Source of the DNA: Aureliella helgolandensis | Lineage (GTDB): Bacteria; Planctomycetota; Planctomycetia; Pirellulales; Pirellulaceae | DNA length: 64,000 bases | Assembly (NCBI RefSeq): GCF_007752135.1 | Contig: NZ_CP036298.1 | Coordinates: forward strand, 1,240,001 to 1,304,000 | Reading direction: 5' to 3' | Shown here: piece after piece, positions 34,166 to 43,525 of the stretch | Layout of the letters: the number at the start of each line of letters is the position of its first letter | Position numbering within the stretch: the stretch's first letter is position 1 | The notes under the pieces: model-generated | What the model was told of the DNA's origin: nothing | What the model saw: the letters and a program-made list of their open reading frames with translations, nothing else | Database searches by the model: none | Position numbers and translations under genes: made by a program

Positions 34166-37100
34166 CTACTCCTGGGCCGGTGTGGTGAGTTGCTCCAGGA
34201 GCAATGTGAGCTGCATTCCAAGCGCGCGTTGTTGGGAGCTCAGTTCGCTAAGGCGTTTTATGCGGCTCAGTTTATCCGAGTTTCGATCTTGTTCTGCCGT
34301 TTGGGCATTGATGTCTTGCTGCAAAGCTCGCAGCAACCTTAGGCTGGCGAGTGGGGGGACCAGCCTGGGGCTGTCGTTTTGCCCCGCATCGTCGGAAGCC
34401 GCATCGCTCGGGGTGGTCTCCGCTGACTGGCTGTCGGCATGCTCGGACAACGCTTCAGCAGCCAAGTTTAATTTACCTAATGCCAATCGCGCCGCTTCCC
34501 AGGCTTCCGGTTGAATGCGATTGCGTTGGGCAGCTGCCACGGCGCGTGCCATGTCCCGCTCGGCTTGTTCCAACGTCCAGTCGAAGGTGGGAAGTTCGGC
34601 TGTTTCACGCCGCACTTCGTGGACTCGCAGACGCACAACTTCCTGCGCGGCTGTCAGCTGCACCAATTCGTCGGGAGTGGGGAGCACTGGCTCTGGATTG
34701 TAGTGGGGTTGGTATTCCTCCAGCTGAGAGGCGATGGGGCGTTGCAATTCCACTAAGGATTGGAGGGTGGTGGCAAGTTGGAAGAACTGCTGCTGCCGCG
34801 CCTCATGATCGAGTCCCAGTGCGCGCTGCTCGATGAGCTCTGCGGTTTGTTGGAGTTGCTGTGCGGCGTTGCGCGCGGCTGCCGCTGCCTCCTCCATGGC
34901 TCCCTCGCTCGCGGACTGTTCGGCGTCTCGCTGTTGATCAAGAACCCGAGATAGATTTTCTTGAGTGGCCGCGTCACCCAGGTCCGCAGCCGCTTGCTGT
35001 CGCTGAGAGGTTGTCGCAGTGATGTCGGCTTGCTGTTGAGCAAGATCCTTGGCTGGAGTGCCAGCAGGGGACTGTTGGAGGGCGTCAGCCAATTGAAGCT
35101 CGCGGCTGGCAAGATTGGCTAGGTCTTGACTCATCTCACGCAGGTCCTGTGCGCGTCCCGCGAGATTCTCCGTGGCCGAAGTCGAGACGTTGGAGCCGAG
35201 CATCCGCAACGCTTCTTGGAGGCTGCGGATGACGGTGTGTTGTGCGTCGAGGGCTGAGGTAAAGCGTTCCTGGTGGATGTGCTGGGCCGCCTCTCGCATT
35301 TGCTGGCTCACTTGGCTTTGCAGTAGCAATTCCGTGGCGCGTTGGAAGCGTTCGAGTTGCGACGCGGAAACACTGTTTGCCGATTGAGCAATCATGCTTC
35401 CGCGCCGTAGCAGTTCATCGATCTGCCTTGCCAGGGCCTGCTGGTCGTTGCTTAGATTCAATCTGCGATCAGCCAATTCGGTGTTGGCTTCGGTCAAGCC
35501 ATCGACGTGTAGAGAGTCGGTAGCATCGCGTGTCATCGTTTGTTGATTAAGAATTCTGGCGAGTTCGCTTTGCAGCTGTTGCAATGCTTTGTCTCGCGTA
35601 AGACGGTCGAGCAATTGCTGGAGTTTTCCCAATGTGTCGAGCTGCGCGGCAGCGGCATGGGCCGCCAGTTGGCCAGTCTCGCGAGCCTCCTCCTGCGACT
35701 TGTCGACGGTGCGCTGGGCTGCTTCGTGGGCCTGCAGGGTTGAGTTGGTTGCCTGCTGCATCGACTCCGCAGCGATCGACTGCAAGGTGCTGCTCAAGTG
35801 TTGCAAATCCCTGGCTAGGGGCGCGTCATCTAGGCGGTTTTGAGTGAGCCGCTGTTGCATCTGAGTCATGGTTTCCAGAATGCTATTGGACGCGCCACTA
35901 AGCTGTTGTGAAAGTGTTTGTTGGAGCTGGAGAATGCTGGACAGCACCTCACGATCGCTCTGTCGAACCTTTGAGGTGGCTTCGATGCGAGAGGCGGTTT
36001 TGCTGACTTGGCTTTGGTTGGTCCGCTGTGCGTCGACCAAATGCTGTGTCTGTTCGACGAGCCGTTCCTGCTGCTGCTGGATGGTCGATAGAAGCTCGGC
36101 GGAAGAGCGGATCTCGAATAATTCTGCTGGGCTCTTCGTGACTTGTCCAAAGGTGTCGGTTGCTTCCAACCAGACTGAAATCTGCTCACCTGGATGCGCA
36201 GCAAAAACGTCTGCAAGCGATACTTGGGTTTCAATCTCCAAATTCAGTAGAGGGGCCTGGTCGGCTAAACTCGGCCGGTCGAGAAGCGTCGTGGTGATGG
36301 GTTCGGTGGCTTCGCTCGACTGAAGTTGGAGCTGGACTTTTACGAGTCCTAGATCGTCCGTGGCGAGCGCCTTGATCGGTAGCGTTGCGTCCACCGCCAA
36401 GAGGTTGAAACCGCTCCCCGGAAACACAATTTCGGGGACTTGGTCGGCGGTGACTTCGATTCCCCAATTCTCGGGCAGCTCGACTTCGAGTCCGTTTGCT
36501 GTGGTGACACGCAGCCGCCAACGCAGCGTGCGGTTCAGCGGAAGCGGCTTTCCCTGCGGATCGCTCAACTGCAATGTGCGTTGGTCTGAAGTGAGTACCG
36601 CGTGCCAACTTGCCGCCGCACGAGTGCTTTCTTGCTGCAACTCGGCCAAGCTACTGAGCGGCTGGACTTCGACGGCAGCGATCTTTTCTGAGAATTCGCC
36701 CCGGAAATGGACTTGGCTTCCCGCTAGAACCTGAATGCGATGCCCCACGATCTCAATGGGGGGCCGCAGGCTGTAGGCAGGAGGTGTCACATCGAAGACT
36801 GGGGAGGTGAGCCGAGGAGCTTCCACCACATCGATGCGGTGCCAGGCCATGGAGTCGTCTTCTCCACCAACCGCGCGAACCTCCACACCTTTGCTCATGG
36901 AGTTGAGATTAGCGACGGCCACTTCACCGGCGATGACCGTCTCGAGCACCTCCTGTCCGGCGGATTGAGTATTGCCAATCTCCCGAACTTGCAAATCGAC
37001 CCGTTGGGGTAAGGGACCCCGATGGTCGATGATCTCCAATTGCACATTGGATCCGATGGCGACAATCCGCGGTGGCGACACCAATTCCAAGGCATCGGCA

Positions 37101-37726
37101 CGAGGCCAGGGATGACTCGCCCAGGGTGTGGAGATCCGCAACAGCGCCAAGCTCGTTTCGCTAGGAATCCAGCACACCAACGCCGCTAGGCATGTGATGA
37201 CGCCGCCCAACAGGCAGAGCATTTGCCACCAAGGTTGTCGGTTTGCGTAGGTTTGCCACGCGGGCACTTCGTACTTTTGCGACCAAGCCTGCAGCGCCGC
37301 TTCTCGAAAAGCCGGACTGCCGAAACGCATGTCATTGGGCTCGAGCTCGGAGAGTTGCAGAGCGGTTACGAGTTTCTGTTGGTAGCGGGGCTGACTTCTT
37401 TCGACGCATTGGGCGACTTCTAGGGAAGTTGGAGCAAATCGCCAAGCGGGCCGCAGCCAAAGGTGGGCGAAGACAATTGCCGAACCCCATAGGATTGCTA
37501 CCACAAGCCAACGCAGGCCCAATTCCTCGCGTTGCAGCAGGATATCTGCGGTGATGAGGCACGTGAGGACCGCTAGCGTGGCTGCCAGCCACAGTCCAGC
37601 GGCTCGCTGACGGCTAAGACGCTGCGCACGATGGGCCATTTGGCCCACGCCTGCCACCAGTTCCTGGCGAATTTCTTGTGTCGACTTACCTTCAGTCCGC
37701 AAAACGGAGGTCTCCCAAGGAGCCAA
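34166..37726 (-). CDS. DUF4175-like giant membrane coiled-coil protein
   Basis: 1186 residues. Likely start TTG 37726 (no other start in frame except a CTG), though ATG 37639 is possible. Two membrane helices lie at about 40-60 and 70-90, a third at about 168-188. Periplasmic beta domains (about 200-520) with PPRIVAIGSNVQLEI and FDVTPPAYSLRPP precede an exceptionally long coiled-coil region (about 560-1150) rich in Gln, Ala, Leu and Glu, with QQ-rich stretches. This matches the DUF4175-type layout found in many gram-negative loci next to MoxR ATPases and VWA proteins; none of these is in the window. It heads the five-gene set. Confidence 0.75.
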   Translation of the reverse strand: MAPWETSVLRTEGKSTQEIRQELVAGVGQMAHRAQRLSRQRAAGLWLAATLAVLTCLITADILLQREELGLRWLVVAILWGSAIVFAHLWLRPAWRFAPTSLEVAQCVERSQPRYQQKLVTALQLSELEPNDMRFGSPAFREAALQAWSQKYEVPAWQTYANRQPWWQMLCLLGGVITCLAALVCWIPSETSLALLRISTPWASHPWPRADALELVSPPRIVAIGSNVQLEIIDHRGPLPQRVDLQVREIGNTQSAGQEVLETVIAGEVAVANLNSMSKGVEVRAVGGEDDSMAWHRIDVVEAPRLTSPVFDVTPPAYSLRPPIEIVGHRIQVLAGSQVHFRGEFSEKIAAVEVQPLSSLAELQQESTRAAASWHAVLTSDQRTLQLSDPQGKPLPLNRTLRWRLRVTTANGLEVELPENWGIEVTADQVPEIVFPGSGFNLLAVDATLPIKALATDDLGLVKVQLQLQSSEATEPITTTLLDRPSLADQAPLLNLEIETQVSLADVFAAHPGEQISVWLEATDTFGQVTKSPAELFEIRSSAELLSTIQQQQERLVEQTQHLVDAQRTNQSQVSKTASRIEATSKVRQSDREVLSSILQLQQTLSQQLSGASNSILETMTQMQQRLTQNRLDDAPLARDLQHLSSTLQSIAAESMQQATNSTLQAHEAAQRTVDKSQEEARETGQLAAHAAAAQLDTLGKLQQLLDRLTRDKALQQLQSELARILNQQTMTRDATDSLHVDGLTEANTELADRRLNLSNDQQALARQIDELLRRGSMIAQSANSVSASQLERFQRATELLLQSQVSQQMREAAQHIHQERFTSALDAQHTVIRSLQEALRMLGSNVSTSATENLAGRAQDLREMSQDLANLASRELQLADALQQSPAGTPAKDLAQQQADITATTSQRQQAAADLGDAATQENLSRVLDQQRDAEQSASEGAMEEAAAAARNAAQQLQQTAELIEQRALGLDHEARQQQFFQLATTLQSLVELQRPIASQLEEYQPHYNPEPVLPTPDELVQLTAAQEVVRLRVHEVRRETAELPTFDWTLEQAERDMARAVAAAQRNRIQPEAWEAARLALGKLNLAAEALSEHADSQSAETTPSDAASDDAGQNDSPRLVPPLASLRLLRALQQDINAQTAEQDRNSDKLSRIKRLSELSSQQRALGMQLTLLLEQLTTPAQE

Positions 37727-37836
37727 GCAGCGCCCACCGAAGACGCGGTACCCACTGCATTCTAATGCTTGCCGCAGAAAAAAGGGACACGTTCAACATT
37801 TGGGCCGAGCAGTTCAACTTGGAATCCGAGCCAGGA

Positions 37837-37858
37837 GTGAGAATTGAGTGAGAATTGA
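37837..37858. repeat. 11-bp perfect tandem duplication
   Basis: GTGAGAATTGA occurs at 37837-37847 and again at 37848-37858 without mismatch or spacer. It lies 110 bases upstream of the DUF4175-like start and could be a slippage product or a paired operator. Confidence 0.8.
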
Positions 37859-37948
37859 AAAGACGGCGTGGGGCATCTACTGTACATCTAGGGCATGGTG
37901 GAGGGAGCGCCGAGCAAACATCCGCCGACCTAAGCTGCCCCCCCCCGA

Positions 37949-37978
37949 AGTCCTAATTGTCATAGTCCTAGTTGTCAT
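37949..37978. repeat. 15-bp tandem duplication
   Basis: AGTCCTAATTGTCAT at 37949-37963 and AGTCCTAGTTGTCAT at 37964-37978 differ at one base. Same 15-base period as four other intergenic duplications in this window. Confidence 0.8.
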
Positions 37979-38118
37979 GGCAGGCTAGCCAGCGTTGCTT
38001 CAGCCGCCAGGGTCTATGGGGAGTTGTTTATGGGGATTGTTTTATGAGGGGTGTCATGTGCAACCTGAATCCAGGTGAATCCCGTCGGCGGGAGGGGGTT
38101 AGCCTCCGCCCCACCTTA

Positions 38119-38148
38119 GGCGTCTTGAAATTTGGCGTCTTGAAACTT
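38119..38148. repeat. 15-bp tandem duplication
   Basis: GGCGTCTTGAAATTT at 38119-38133 and GGCGTCTTGAAACTT at 38134-38148 differ at one base. It is 171 bases from the 37949 duplication. Confidence 0.8.
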
Positions 38149-38454
38149 GCGATCGACTGCATAGTCGACGCATTTACCGGAGCCACTACGGTTGGTAGCG
38201 ATTCCCGCAAAAATTGCAGTGCTGGACGTGGGCGGTGCTTTGTAACTCAACCGGTGCGCGTTATACCCACTGGGGCCTCCACGCGCTTCGTGAACGTCCG
38301 ACTTTATTGAAGTGGAAACTGGACGCTGAGGACGTGTCGCGAAGCGAGACGCGCCTGCACGCCACCTTCGATCGATCTCGCTCCGCGGACGCCGTGTCTG
38401 CTAGCCTGCCTCCCTTAAGAAAAAAGGTTTCTCGACGTTCGAGCTGGTCTCTGT

Positions 38455-40884
38455 ATGGCAGAATGTTTCTCTAACCGAACGCGACTGAGAGTGTTTGCAA
38501 CCTTTGTGTTGTTGGCGCCCCTGATCGTCTATGCCGCAGATCTGGCAGTGAAGAGCAATTCCAACAACGTCATGGATTGGCTCCCCGAGTCCTTCCAGGA
38601 AACTCAGGATCTCAAGTGGTTTGGTGAGCATTTCGGCACTGACGCGATGCTGATGCTAAGCTGGGAGGGGTGTACGCTGGACGACCCTCGGGCACGCGCG
38701 CTGGCGGAGGCCTTGCGACGTCCCTTTATCGATGCGACCGACGAGGAGATTCAGCTCTTTAGCCGCGTCAGTTCGGGAGGAGAGATTGAGGAGCAATTGC
38801 GGGGGCCGCCTCTTGAATTGTCTGCGGGGGCAGCGCGCAAACGGTTAGAGGGTTGGCTATTGGAACCGGGGGGCCCTACAACTTGCTTGGTAGCCACGCT
38901 TGCCGACCAAGGCTGGAGCAGCCGGCATCTGCTGCGCCAGCATGTTGAGGACTGTGCTGGGCAGATTCCAGGACTCGCAGGCGTTAAAATCCATCAGGCA
39001 GGCTCGGTGCTTGATTCGGTGGAAATCGATCGTGCCAGCAATGATCAGTTACTGCCCTTGGCGTTGGTGTCCTTTGGATGCTGTTTCTTGCTGATGTGGT
39101 GGCTGCTGGGGAGTTTGAAGCTGGCGGGCATGGTGTTTGTGTGTGCCCTGTTTTGCCAGCAGCTTTCCTTAGCGATGGTCTATGTCAGTGGTACGCGGAT
39201 GGACAGCGTCCTTCTGATGATTCCAATGTTGATCTTCGTCCTCTCCATTTCCTCTGGGGTGCACATTGCCAACTACTACCGCGAATCGGTGCACGAGGCT
39301 GGGGCGCCGGGAGCGACGTTGCGAGCCATGGAGGATGCTTTGGTGCCGTTTTGGTTGGCGGCCGCGACGACTGCCATGGGGTTGCTCTCGCTGCTTGTTA
39401 GCCAGCTAGCACCCGTTCAGAAATTTGGACGATTCTCGTCCATGGCTGTGCTCTTAGCCAGCGTGGTCCTGTTCTCTCTCTTGCCCGCATTGTTTGAACA
39501 GTTTTCACCACGGATTCGCTCCTCAACGGGGAACCGGAATCGCCGAGGGCCCGATTCTGGGCGATCTTCGATTTGGCCAGCGTTCCTGGGGGGAGTTTCG
39601 CATGCGAAGTACTTGATTTTGCTGGTGAGTCTTGGCATTACGGCACACGCCGCCACGGGAGTCGAAACACTGCGCGCTGGCCTTCAGATCCGCGACATGT
39701 TTGCACCCGATGCCCGTATCCGCCAGGACTACGCTTGGTTGGAGGAGAAAATCGGTCCACTGGTGCCTATTGAATTGGTGGTGCGAATCCCCAAGGATCC
39801 GGCCGGGGAGGTGGAGCAACCGCTGCTCGAGCGTCTGCAGCTGGTTAGCCAAGTCCAGCGCGCTTGCAGGTCAACTGTGGGGATTGATGCCGTGGTGTCG
39901 GCCATCAATTTTTGCCCATCACTAAATGGCATAACAGGACAAGGCACCGCCAATCTCGTTCGCCGTGCTGTGTTCAACAAGCGATCGGAAGAGGCGATGG
40001 AGGGCTTGCGAACTTCGGGAATGCTAGCCGATACGCCCAGCGAGCAACTGTGGCGCGTGAGTGGCAGAGCCTATGCTTCCCAGGAGAATGACTACGCGGC
40101 CATTTTAGAGCAGCTACGGAGGAATGTGCAGCCACTGATCACCGAGGTGACGCAAGCCGGTTTTCCCGGACTGAGCATTCTCTACTGCGGTGGTGTTCCG
40201 CTGGTTCAAAAGGCGCAAGACCAAATGATCCGTGATTTGGGAAACAGCTTTCTGACGGCATTTTTGCTGATTGCTGTGGTCATGGCTTCCTTGATGGTCT
40301 GGATGTCACGAGCCGACTGGTGGGGGCAATCGATTCGCATCGGCCTGTTGACGGTCGTTCGCAACTTTGGTGCTGGGTTGTTGGCAATGGTTCCAAATGT
40401 TATTCCTTGTATATTGGTGTTGGGCACCATGGGGTTGCTTGGCTTGCGGATCGAGATAGGTTCGATGATGACTGCCAGTGTGGCGCTGGGAATCGCCGTC
40501 GATGATACGCTGCACTTCCTCACTTGGTTTCGCCGAGGGCTGCAGAGTGCAAAAGTTAGGAAGGGCCCTGCTGCTCGCCATCACGCGGTACTGCTAGCGC
40601 TCCAGAAATGTGGGGGCGCGATGACCCAAACCAGTATTATCTGCGGGGTTGGGCTGCTGGCCTACGCCATGAGCGACTTTGTACCGATCGCAAGATTTTC
40701 GTGGGTGATGTCCGCCATGTTAGCTTCAGCCTTGCTGGCCGATTTAATCGTTTTACCCGCTCTGCTATTAAGCCCCTTGGGGGCGTTGTTTGAGCCTGTT
40801 CAGGAAGAGCCGTTGCGGCTCGCATTGGTATCCCCCAAAGTTGACGAGACATGCCTGGAAAACTCACCTCCTTCGAAGAGCTGA
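38455..40884 (+). CDS. RND/MmpL-like membrane transporter
   Basis: Predicted exporter of lipids or lipophilic compounds, powered by proton flow. 809 residues with the RND duplication: one helix near 13-28, then a periplasmic domain (to about 200), five helices (about 200-350), a second helix and periplasmic domain (to about 590) and five helices to about 790. Charged residues typical of the proton path occur in the helix with LASDLIV-type and DDTLHFLTWF (SVALGIAVDDTLHF about 675-690) sequences. Shape and size fit the MMPL/sterol-sensing subset better than the three-part AcrB type. The next gene, an acyltransferase, starts 34 bases inside its 3' end, so the two are coupled. Confidence 0.85.
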   Translation: MAECFSNRTRLRVFATFVLLAPLIVYAADLAVKSNSNNVMDWLPESFQETQDLKWFGEHFGTDAMLMLSWEGCTLDDPRARALAEALRRPFIDATDEEIQLFSRVSSGGEIEEQLRGPPLELSAGAARKRLEGWLLEPGGPTTCLVATLADQGWSSRHLLRQHVEDCAGQIPGLAGVKIHQAGSVLDSVEIDRASNDQLLPLALVSFGCCFLLMWWLLGSLKLAGMVFVCALFCQQLSLAMVYVSGTRMDSVLLMIPMLIFVLSISSGVHIANYYRESVHEAGAPGATLRAMEDALVPFWLAAATTAMGLLSLLVSQLAPVQKFGRFSSMAVLLASVVLFSLLPALFEQFSPRIRSSTGNRNRRGPDSGRSSIWPAFLGGVSHAKYLILLVSLGITAHAATGVETLRAGLQIRDMFAPDARIRQDYAWLEEKIGPLVPIELVVRIPKDPAGEVEQPLLERLQLVSQVQRACRSTVGIDAVVSAINFCPSLNGITGQGTANLVRRAVFNKRSEEAMEGLRTSGMLADTPSEQLWRVSGRAYASQENDYAAILEQLRRNVQPLITEVTQAGFPGLSILYCGGVPLVQKAQDQMIRDLGNSFLTAFLLIAVVMASLMVWMSRADWWGQSIRIGLLTVVRNFGAGLLAMVPNVIPCILVLGTMGLLGLRIEIGSMMTASVALGIAVDDTLHFLTWFRRGLQSAKVRKGPAARHHAVLLALQKCGGAMTQTSIICGVGLLAYAMSDFVPIARFSWVMSAMLASALLADLIVLPALLLSPLGALFEPVQEEPLRLALVSPKVDETCLENSPPSKS

Positions 40885-42200
40885 TGTTGTGTCAGCACAC
40901 GACTGGTTTTCCCTGCGAGTTCTTCATTCGCCTTCGGTTTCAAGGGCACCTCTTCCCTGAGCGATTCGAGCAAGCGGTCCTAGATGCCGCCAGTCGGCAT
41001 CCCTTGCTGGCAGCCGGAATCGTCTTTCGGTCCAATCGCCCCTACTGGTCGAGCCACGCTCAACTCCGCAGTTCGGTGGTGTGGTGCGAGGGCGAGGATT
41101 CGAACGCCGCTCGTGCGATGCCAGCACTCGATATCTCGCGCCAAGGTTTTGCAATCTGGGTGCAGCGAGACCAGGGATGCTCCGACGTTTGGTTGCAGAT
41201 GCATCATGCCTGTTGTGATGGTTTGGGAGGCTACCAGTTTGTTCGCGATATCTTGCTCTTGTATGCGCATGGAGCAGCAAGCCTTGCGGACGCGACGCGG
41301 GAGGCGGTCCCCGCCCTGCCCCGGGTCGACGCGAAACTACTTTCTCGCCGCGGTGGTTTCAATATGTCGTCGTGGGAATTTCTGCGAATGTTGCCTCGGC
41401 AGTTGGTCGGAGTGTTGGGAGTCCGAGAGTATTTAAGTCGTCGTCCGCTTCCGTTGTTGCCACACCGGCCGGCAGCACTCGAATCTGTCCGCGATGTCTA
41501 CCCGACAGTCTTATCTAACCAGTTCACTCTCCCCGTTTCTCAACGTCTGGGACGGTTGGCTCATTCCGAGTCTGCAACTTCCAACGAATTGCTGTGTACT
41601 GTACTATTCGCTGCACTTGATGCTTGGCGAACGCGGCGTGGTATACAGCAGGAGCGAGAGTGGTTGCGGATGATGGTGCCGATGAACATGCGTAACCAAC
41701 GCGATGCGGCGATGCCTGCTGCGAATGTCGTCAGCGCCGTGTTCTTGGATCGAAGAGGCGTGGATATCGCGGATACAAAGGGGCTGTTGGCTAGTCTTCA
41801 TCGGCAGATGGAGACAATCAAGAATAACCGACTTGGGTGTACATTCTTGTTCTCATTGGCGGCGCGACGCTACGCGCCAGGCGGAATCCCTCAGGCTCTT
41901 CAAGGCGAACGGTGCCACGCGACCTCGGTGTTTTCCAATGTTGGCCGCGTGCTCACCGACATCGACCTCCCCGAAACGGAGGACGGGTTGCAGTGCGGGG
42001 ATGTGCTGCTCAAGAGCACGGAACTCGTTCCTCCACTCACTCCTCAAACATGCGTGGCATTCGGAGCTACGTGGTTCGCCAACCGTTTGGCAATCACGTT
42101 ACACTATGACCCCAGGCCGATTGACCGCGAGTCGGCGGAAGAGTTAATGCAGGATGTTGTGCGGCGCGTCGTTGTGGCAGCCGAACGTGGTGAGTTTTAA
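40851..42200 (+). CDS. Condensation-fold acyltransferase (PapA/WS-like)
   Basis: Predicted to transfer acyl groups from a thioester to a hydroxyl or amine. 449 residues with the HHxxxDG catalytic motif (HHACCDG, His118-Gly124; His119 is the second His) of condensation-fold enzymes, which include PapA, wax-ester synthase and NRPS condensation domains. A second family feature, the DFGxG-like region, is not clear; MVPMNMRNQRDAAMPAANVVS (about 265-285) matches the structural region of PapA-type proteins. ATG 40851 overlaps the exporter gene by 34 bases. The context with an exporter and glycosyltransferases points to a glycolipid substrate; this is inference. Confidence 0.8.
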   Translation: MPGKLTSFEELMLCQHTTGFPCEFFIRLRFQGHLFPERFEQAVLDAASRHPLLAAGIVFRSNRPYWSSHAQLRSSVVWCEGEDSNAARAMPALDISRQGFAIWVQRDQGCSDVWLQMHHACCDGLGGYQFVRDILLLYAHGAASLADATREAVPALPRVDAKLLSRRGGFNMSSWEFLRMLPRQLVGVLGVREYLSRRPLPLLPHRPAALESVRDVYPTVLSNQFTLPVSQRLGRLAHSESATSNELLCTVLFAALDAWRTRRGIQQEREWLRMMVPMNMRNQRDAAMPAANVVSAVFLDRRGVDIADTKGLLASLHRQMETIKNNRLGCTFLFSLAARRYAPGGIPQALQGERCHATSVFSNVGRVLTDIDLPETEDGLQCGDVLLKSTELVPPLTPQTCVAFGATWFANRLAITLHYDPRPIDRESAEELMQDVVRRVVVAAERGEF

Positions 42201-42233
42201 CGTTAAGATCTTCAACCTTTTTAGGGGTATGTA

Positions 42234-43502
42234 TTGCTCACGCTGGCTTACATTATATTTGGAATTCTGGTCGCCCTGATTGCACTGCAGGGGCTGCTGG
42301 TGGCTGGATTCGTTATCCGACTGCTACGCTTCCGACAACAGCTTATCTCTAACGCGGATGCACCGAAAGCTGCAGTGATTCTGTGTCTACGCGGTGGCGA
42401 TCCCTTCCTTAAGAAATGTATCCAAGGCATTCTGGAACAGGACTACCCCGAGTTTCAAATCCACCTAGTTGTCGACCATCCTAGCGATCCTGCTATGAAG
42501 ATCCTCCGAGAGCTGAACTTGGAGAGTTCGAGCGCAGTCGTGCATCAGCATGTGTTGATCAACCCACTACCAAGCTGCAGTCTGAAATGCAGCAGCGTCG
42601 TTCAGGCGATTGGGACGCTCGACGAAACGATTCAATTTGTTGCTCTCATCGACGCCGATACGGTGCCGCATGCCACCTGGCTGCGGGAGTTGGCGACGGC
42701 CCTTCAGGATGACAAGGTGGGAGCGGCCACCGGAAATCGTTGGTACATGCCAGTACGTACCTCCATGCCGGCCTTAATACGCTACTCGTGGAATGCTGCA
42801 GCAATCGTGCAAATGTACTGGTACAACATTGGGTGGGGAGGAACGCTGGCTATCAAGACTCGCGTTTTTCGAGAAACCGACATCCTCGATAAATGGAGTC
42901 ATGCATTTTGCGAGGATACGATGCTGTTCGCGCAGCTCAAAAAAGCTAGGTTGCGTTTGGCCTTTGTACCATCCTTGATGATGATCAATCGCGAAGACTG
43001 CGACCTCAAGGGCTTTTTCTTCTGGGTGCGACGCCAGTTGTTGACCGCCAGACTCTACCATCCAGCTTGGTTGGGTGTGGCCAGCCACGGTGTTGTGACT
43101 ACGCTTTTTCCGTTGTTGGCATTGGTCTGTGCGCTGGTCTCGATCCTGTCCGGAAACAAGGAAGCGGCTAGCGTGGCCGCTTGGAGCTTTGTGTTCTATC
43201 AAGTGTCCGTAACGCTCATGCTGCCTCCGATGGAGTATGCTGTGCGGCGAATCGTAAGTTCCCGTGGTGAGCCGACGGGTTGGTTAGACCCAGCTGGAGT
43301 GCTCAAGTGGATCGGAAGTGTAGCGCTGACTCAATTTGTCTATGCATTGGCTCTTCGCTCGGCTTGCACTCTGAAGCGGGTAGAGTGGCGTGGGATCGAA
43401 TATCGCATTGGCGGTGCCTGGGAGATTGCCATGGAGAAATACGCTCCCTATCACTCCTCCGTGAAATCCCCAGAGCAAGAGGACTCACCCAACTCTCTCT
43501 GA
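42234..43502 (+). CDS. GT2/GT21-like membrane glycosyltransferase
   Basis: Inverting glycosyltransferase related to ceramide glucosyltransferase and hopanoid HpnI. 422 residues from TTG 42234 with AGGGG seven bases upstream; no in-frame ATG nearby. Residues about 2-30 form a membrane helix, the catalytic domain shows RGGDP (53-57), VVDHPSDPA (79-87), DAD (140-142), TGNRWY (about 165-170) and FCEDTML (catalytic Asp), and the C-terminus has three or four helices (about 285-390). The usual (Q/R)xxRW motif appears as RQLLT, so Arg and Trp are lost. Downstream neighbour on the opposite strand is a paralog. Acceptor and donor sugar are unknown. Confidence 0.8.
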   Translation: MLTLAYIIFGILVALIALQGLLVAGFVIRLLRFRQQLISNADAPKAAVILCLRGGDPFLKKCIQGILEQDYPEFQIHLVVDHPSDPAMKILRELNLESSSAVVHQHVLINPLPSCSLKCSSVVQAIGTLDETIQFVALIDADTVPHATWLRELATALQDDKVGAATGNRWYMPVRTSMPALIRYSWNAAAIVQMYWYNIGWGGTLAIKTRVFRETDILDKWSHAFCEDTMLFAQLKKARLRLAFVPSLMMINREDCDLKGFFFWVRRQLLTARLYHPAWLGVASHGVVTTLFPLLALVCALVSILSGNKEAASVAAWSFVFYQVSVTLMLPPMEYAVRRIVSSRGEPTGWLDPAGVLKWIGSVALTQFVYALALRSACTLKRVEWRGIEYRIGGAWEIAMEKYAPYHSSVKSPEQEDSPNSL

Positions 43503-43525
43503 TGTTGCACTCGCCTCGTTTTGTT

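Larger units (their letters stand above)
37727..38454. other. 728-bp divergent intergenic region
   Basis: Between the DUF4175-like gene (minus) and the RND exporter (plus). No frame of more than about 110 codons has coding character. It contains three near-perfect short tandem duplications (listed separately), a run of nine C near 37938-37946 and a GGAATCCG-type stretch without clear symmetry. Promoters for both flanking operons must lie here but none is convincing by eye. Confidence 0.5.
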
